Origin: Leminorella richardii
GTDB lineage: Bacteria; Pseudomonadota; Gammaproteobacteria; Enterobacterales; Enterobacteriaceae
Length of the DNA stretch: 64,000 bases
Direction: 5' to 3'
NCBI RefSeq assembly: GCF_900478135.1
Contig: NZ_LS483470.1
Span: 2,999,001-3,063,000 of the forward strand
Under the pieces are notes generated by a model. The model had not been told where the DNA came from. It worked only from the letters and a program-made list of their open reading frames with translations, and ran no database searches. Within the stretch, counting starts at the first letter, position 1; each line of letters opens with the position of its first letter. Positions 59,601 through 64,000 of this stretch are shown here, one piece after another. The position numbers and the translations under genes are program-made.

Positions 59601-62444
59601 TCAGAAGCTGTACTTCACGCCCAGCATCGCCTGCGAGTCGTGGTAGCCGCTGTCGCCCACCTGCTGCGCCACGTTGCCCCAGACGTTCAGTTTTGAAGTC
59701 AGCTGCCCCTCAACGCCCAGCTTCACTTCGCCGATGTTTTTCGCACCGTCCTGATAGTGCCTATCGTTATCCAGCTTCACCGACACGTCTTTCATGTAGT
59801 GAAGCCAGTTCACTTCAACAAACGGCTGGAAAGTGCGCTGCTTATCGCTGTCGGTATCCGCACGGCCGCTGGCGTAAGCCTTAAGGCCCAAGCGAGTCAG
59901 CAGGTTGTTACTTTCACCGTCCTGAACGCGGGTACCGTAGGCATCGCGGTGGCTGTCAGAGCCTACGCCCATCCAGACAGCCTGCGCTCGCGGTGACAGC
60001 CAGTAGTTGGCATTTTCACTGCCGCCGAGCCTGAAGCTGTAACCCGTTTCCAGAGACGCCGTGACACCGCGAGACTTATAGTTGTCTGCCTTCAGGTCAT
60101 CGCCTTTGACTTCGTTGTCAAACCAGTTGTACAGCACCCAGCTGTCGACGTAGGCGCCGCTCTTGTCCTGCGCGTTGGCGTACCAGGTGCCGTAGAGGCC
60201 TGCGCTGTAGCCGTCAATCTTGCTTTTAGACTCGTGCCCCTTCAGGCGAGAGTGAGTTTTACTCTCGGCGTTGGCATAGCCCGCCATGGCGCCAAGGTGC
60301 CAGCGGTTAAGGCCGTCAGTGCTCCACTGAGCCAGATCGCCGCCAATTTGTACCACATAGCGGTTACCGGTCGTTTTTAGCTGACCAGAACCGTCGCGGA
60401 AGCTGTTACGTCCGCCTTCGTTGCGCATCCACATGCTGGTAACAAGCTTCTCGCTGGTCAATGCGTCGGTATACTGGGTTTCCCCCAAGCGGTCATGCAG
60501 TCGGGTGGTAAACAGGGTGTTGCCCGCTGCCGCGTTGGCAAGATAGCTGCCGATTTCAGGGCGCAGAACGCGAATGCTTTCACCCGGCTCAGGGTCAGGG
60601 TCGGTACCCGGATCTGGATCGGGATCGGGATCGGTGGGAACGGTCGGATCGATAAATTGGCTGGTCAGGTACCAGTTAGTGCCTTTGTTGACCAGCGAGT
60701 AGTCATAGCTCCCCGCGACGACGCGACCTTCCTGAGAAAACGCATCAGCGGTAGTGCCCTGAGTAGTGATAATCTCTATACCTTCCAGCGTCCCTGCACC
60801 AAGACCTCCAACGTTGTTAATGCTAACCTTGGTGTAGCCGTCAGCCATACCGTTAATCATCAATTTATCAGTCAGGGAGCCGTCATTACCAAGCGCAGTG
60901 TCGAGAGCAATGCGGCCAGCATCAGCCAAAGTGGCTCCGCCAGTGTAGTTACCGTTAATCGTTAATATATCTCCAGCCAAAGTCCGCCCGCTTTGAGAGA
61001 GCATAATCAGACCACCGCGTAGACTGTTAACGTCACCGTTGAGTACAAACGCTGTCGGCACGCTACCTGCTGAATAAGTTGCATCCAACACGCCGCCATC
61101 CTCTAGACTGAGCTTGGTCAAAGTTGTCGATACATCACCATTTTCCTGAAGCGTCCAACGTGCTCCCTGACTCAGCGCGAGATCGACAGTAGCCGAATCC
61201 GCTTTATTCACCAGCCCCTTCATTTCACCGTCGGATAGCGTCATGTTGACACTGGAGTCATTGTCTACATCCAGCACCCAAGCGGACGATCCTTCCGCCA
61301 TATTTAGCTGAGTCTGCTCACCTTTAAAATTGAACGACACGCCGGTTTGCTGCTGATAAACCTTCAGCAAGGAACTTGTTGAGGACGTTGTAGAGAATGA
61401 GGCATTGTTGAAGCTGGCAGTAATATCATCAGAGGAACTTTCTACCCCCCAGTCGTTTTGCCCTACGTTCAGCGCGTTACCGTTAGATATCACTGTCGTA
61501 CTGCTGGTATCGCTATCGGCAATCAGCTTTGTGCCGTTTACCGCAAGTTTGATAGCGCTCCCGCTGGTATTCGCCATATCAATATGCATATTGCCGTAAG
61601 AGTAGAGTTCCCCTCTACCCGAACCTACCGCGCGGCTTTTTCCTACTTTAATAGCGCTGTTATCGCTTCCCTTACCGTTATTCAACGTAATCGTTGAGTC
61701 GCCCTCCAGTATGACTCGACTTGCTACCGCATCAGTGACATCCCCTTGACCAGAGATATAGATGCCTTCTTGCCGTCCACCGTCAAGGCTCAAAGTCAAA
61801 TCACCTTTAACTACAATCTGCCCAGCAGGGCCTGCCCCTGTGTCATTATAGGCACCTTGAATCGCTCTCAGCCCGCTCTGCAAATGGAACATGCCGCCAT
61901 TCGTTTTCATACTGATATCAAGGTTATTTACTGTCGTTGTAACGTAGTTCTTTGAGCTAAAGTTAGCCGTATCTTGGCTAATGCCCGCATCTACCGTAGA
62001 ACCAGAAACAACGCCATATGACGTACCACGTTTCAGAATATCGGTATCCGTAAATTCAAGGTTGAAAACAATATCAGTGTTGCTTCCATCCAAATTAGCC
62101 TGATTGCCGGAGAAACCGCTTACCGTTCCCCCGCTCTGTGTCGTGTGAATATTGAAAGCGATCTTATCGATGCCTTCGAGCCGGGCAGTAACCCTATCAT
62201 TGCTCGGATATCGCCACCCAATCCCACCAACAAAGGCAGCGTTGCGTTTGACGGTGATATCGCTTATCCCGTCCTTCCCTTTAATAACGTAATCCTCCCC
62301 GCCGTCGAGAAGATAAATGCCCCAGTCAGCCGTTGAGTCAACGTTTTCAATCAGAAGCTCTTTTGCGTTAACAGGAATTCCTACTGCATATACTGCAAAC
62401 AGAGAGGCGTACAGCAGACTATGTTTAAACACATTTTTTTTCAT
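59601..62444 (-). CDS. autotransporter outer-membrane beta-barrel protein
   Basis: A 947-residue classical (type Va) autotransporter. It has a Sec signal (about residues 1-27, FAVYAVGIPVNAKE), a passenger of repetitive beta-helix character (about 28-600), a low-complexity Asp-Pro linker (about 605-625, TVPTDPDPDPDPGTDPDPEP), then a C-terminal translocator of the AIDA type from ETYLANAAAGNTLF-like SYLANAAAGNTLF to the final YSF. The last residue is Phe, as required for outer-membrane insertion. GAGGG precedes the ATG. The passenger function, perhaps adhesion, is not known. Confidence 0.88.
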   Translation of the reverse strand: MKKNVFKHSLLYASLFAVYAVGIPVNAKELLIENVDSTADWGIYLLDGGEDYVIKGKDGISDITVKRNAAFVGGIGWRYPSNDRVTARLEGIDKIAFNIHTTQSGGTVSGFSGNQANLDGSNTDIVFNLEFTDTDILKRGTSYGVVSGSTVDAGISQDTANFSSKNYVTTTVNNLDISMKTNGGMFHLQSGLRAIQGAYNDTGAGPAGQIVVKGDLTLSLDGGRQEGIYISGQGDVTDAVASRVILEGDSTITLNNGKGSDNSAIKVGKSRAVGSGRGELYSYGNMHIDMANTSGSAIKLAVNGTKLIADSDTSSTTVISNGNALNVGQNDWGVESSSDDITASFNNASFSTTSSTSSLLKVYQQQTGVSFNFKGEQTQLNMAEGSSAWVLDVDNDSSVNMTLSDGEMKGLVNKADSATVDLALSQGARWTLQENGDVSTTLTKLSLEDGGVLDATYSAGSVPTAFVLNGDVNSLRGGLIMLSQSGRTLAGDILTINGNYTGGATLADAGRIALDTALGNDGSLTDKLMINGMADGYTKVSINNVGGLGAGTLEGIEIITTQGTTADAFSQEGRVVAGSYDYSLVNKGTNWYLTSQFIDPTVPTDPDPDPDPGTDPDPEPGESIRVLRPEIGSYLANAAAGNTLFTTRLHDRLGETQYTDALTSEKLVTSMWMRNEGGRNSFRDGSGQLKTTGNRYVVQIGGDLAQWSTDGLNRWHLGAMAGYANAESKTHSRLKGHESKSKIDGYSAGLYGTWYANAQDKSGAYVDSWVLYNWFDNEVKGDDLKADNYKSRGVTASLETGYSFRLGGSENANYWLSPRAQAVWMGVGSDSHRDAYGTRVQDGESNNLLTRLGLKAYASGRADTDSDKQRTFQPFVEVNWLHYMKDVSVKLDNDRHYQDGAKNIGEVKLGVEGQLTSKLNVWGNVAQQVGDSGYHDSQAMLGVKYSF

Positions 62445-63095
62445 TATTCATACCCTCGATTAAATTCATACCTTTGACTGCCAGTGTTAAACGGCTAAGC
62501 TTGACGCACAAAAACGGAGAAATATCATTCACTAATGCATACTGGACGAATAAAGCATGGAGAACGTCAGAATCGAGACAGTGTGCTTCTTTTGCATAAA
62601 ACCCTGTAAATGAAGCCACACCACCATTTAAAAACGCACAACAAGCAACGCATTTAATATTTATTACGAAGTCTATAACCTCAAGATGTTTTTTTTCAAA
62701 AAAAATAGAAAATAAAATTAAAAACACACTTTAACCACATAATAAACCATATAAATAATTTCAATAAAAATAAAAAAATCTATTTATACAAAATCATATG
62801 CGATCAATAAATTCATGTAAACACAAAAAACAGGCATACAAACCATTAAAACTAAAAATTTAAAGAATTAAATTTCATCAAATGGCTAAGCGTCTGTTTT
62901 TCATTTTCTGTTTTAGGAATATCTCGATCTTTTCATCTCAGATAAACTTAAAATTAAGTGATTACTGCCAATTAGAATAAACCCATGGAAAAAGAATAGA
63001 GGAAACAGACAGGATTAGAAATTGAAAGCAATGCTTTAAGATTAATGAAGCATATAAAATAATCACTATTGATATTAAATCAAAAAAGCGAGAAT
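62445..63095. other. AT-rich gene-free stretch upstream of the autotransporter gene
   Basis: About 650 very AT-rich bases without a credible gene, between the autotransporter start and the rnpB terminator. It should hold the autotransporter promoter on the minus strand. Such base composition is typical of H-NS-silenced accessory genes; this is inference. Confidence 0.45.
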
Positions 63096-63130
63096 TAAAA
63101 AAAACAGGCGCATTATATTAATGCGCCTGT
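63096..63130 (-). terminator. rnpB intrinsic terminator
   Basis: ACAGGCGCAT (63104-63113) pairs with ATGCGCCTGT (63121-63130), and on the minus strand eight T follow. It lies about 20 bases past the 3' end of rnpB. Confidence 0.9.
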
Positions 63131-63150
63131 CTTGGATACTTCAGAAAAAT

Positions 63151-63527
<377 letters not shown>

Positions 63528-63534
63528 GGCGCGG

Positions 63535-63563
63535 AGTATACACTCCGCGTGGACGATACGCCA
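63535..63563 (-). promoter_or_regulatory. rnpB promoter
   Basis: On the minus strand TATACT (63535-63540) lies seven bases before the mapped rnpB 5' end, with a weak TGGCGT -35 element 17 bases upstream. It is embedded in a hairpin CGCGGAGT/ACTCCGCG (63530-63549). Confidence 0.6.
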
Positions 63564-63565
63564 GC

Positions 63566-64000
63566 TTAGGCTTCGTCACCTTCTGCCGACTTATCCAACC
63601 CGTGGCGATACAGGGCGTTTTTCTTCACGCCGTGAATTTCCGCAGCTAAGGCTGCGGCCTTTTTCAACGGCAGCTCTTTTTGCAGCAGAGCCAGCGTGCG
63701 GAGCGCCTCTGGTGGTAAGCGCTCCTCGGCGCTATCTTTATATCCTTCAACGATAAGCACCATTTCCCCCTTACGGCGGACTTCATCTTCTTCTATCCAC
63801 GCCAGAAGCGCTCCCACCGGAGCGCCGTAAATACTCTCCCAGGTTTTGGTTAGCTCGCGCGCTAAAACGACGTAGCGTTCAGCCCCCCATACCGAAACCA
63901 TATCTCGCAGGCTGTCCAGCAGGCGGTGGGTAGACTCATAGAAAATCATGGTGCGAGGCTCTTTTTCCAGCTCGCGCAGCGTATCGCAGCGGGACTTGGT
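63566..64000 (-). CDS. rsmI: 16S rRNA (cytidine1402-2'-O)-methyltransferase RsmI, 3' part
   Basis: The last 144 residues of RsmI; the gene continues beyond the window. RsmI methylates the 2'-OH of C1402 of 16S rRNA with S-adenosylmethionine. The segment contains FYESTHRLLDSLRDMV, YVVLARELTKTWESI, GEMVLIVEGY and the C-terminal LPLKKAAALAAEIHGVKKNALY, all close to E. coli RsmI. The frame is open from position 64000. The stop is about 40 bases upstream of the rnpB 5' end. Confidence 0.93.
   Translation of the reverse strand, partial: TKSRCDTLRELEKEPRTMIFYESTHRLLDSLRDMVSVWGAERYVVLARELTKTWESIYGAPVGALLAWIEEDEVRRKGEMVLIVEGYKDSAEERLPPEALRTLALLQKELPLKKAAALAAEIHGVKKNALYRHGLDKSAEGDEA

Noticed and set aside
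62425..62727. A 100-residue reading frame on the minus strand upstream of the autotransporter
   Set aside because: It overlaps the autotransporter signal sequence and lies in AT-rich DNA; no ribosome-binding site or domain.

Overview
This window is a chromosomal segment of a gram-negative gammaproteobacterium, almost certainly a member of the Enterobacterales. The proteins that resemble Escherichia coli YqjA, YqjD-YqjE-YqjK-YqjF-YqjG, YhaJ, LgoR, LgoD, UxaA, UxaB, TalA, TktB and RsmI, and the RNase P RNA, are all of enteric type. The gene order and the unusual mix of sugar-acid genes suggest a lineage outside the classical E. coli/Salmonella group (Budviciaceae would fit), but that is an inference. 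No rRNA, tRNA, CRISPR array, prophage or intact insertion sequence was seen.

Layout. 1-7.8 kb holds envelope and housekeeping genes: a small unknown protein, a DUF1622 membrane protein, a DUF3999/DUF2339 pair, a Fur-box-controlled siderophore-interacting reductase, a DMT exporter and a helix-hairpin-helix protein. 8.0-21.9 kb is a large carbohydrate regulon: an EryH/LerI-type triose-phosphate-isomerase homologue, a TIM-barrel epimerase, an amidohydrolase/lactonase, two MFS carriers, DhaL, DhaK, PdxA2, a SorC-family regulator, RpiB, transaldolase A and transketolase. I read it as a pathway that phosphorylates a four-carbon ketose and isomerises it to erythrose 4-phosphate, which TalA and TktB then use. 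GAACAAA-type half-sites recur upstream of its three main transcription units. 22.1-29.2 kb holds CrcB and a region collinear with the E. coli yqjA-yhaJ neighbourhood, in which yqjG is frameshifted. 29.4-34.5 kb holds a zinc-ribbon protein, an HlyD adaptor with two ABC-2 permeases but no ATPase, and an exported unknown.

34.6-41.1 kb encodes a TRAP transporter with UxaB, and the divergent UxaA. Together with lgoR/lgoD at 49.1-51.2 kb these make a route from L-galactonate through tagaturonate and altronate to 2-keto-3-deoxygluconate. 41.1-47.6 kb is a second self-contained catabolic module: an EutH-type permease, a glycerol-kinase-like FGGY kinase, a GlpA-like dehydrogenase with a BFD iron-sulfur domain, a second FAD oxidoreductase and a GlpR-like repressor around a control region with a perfect CRP site. 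47.8-48.9 kb carries a DUF1937 protein and a RelE/ParE toxin-antitoxin pair.

51.3-59.2 kb contains a DUF4136 lipoprotein, a striking tandem array of short hairpins, a second amidohydrolase/MFS pair paralogous to the one at 10-12 kb, a Tat-exported transglutaminase-like protein coupled to MerT/MerP-like proteins, and a Tm-1-like/PEP-hydrolase-like pair. 59.3-64.0 kb holds a decayed IS1 insA fragment, a large autotransporter, an AT-rich gap, rnpB and the 3' part of rsmI.
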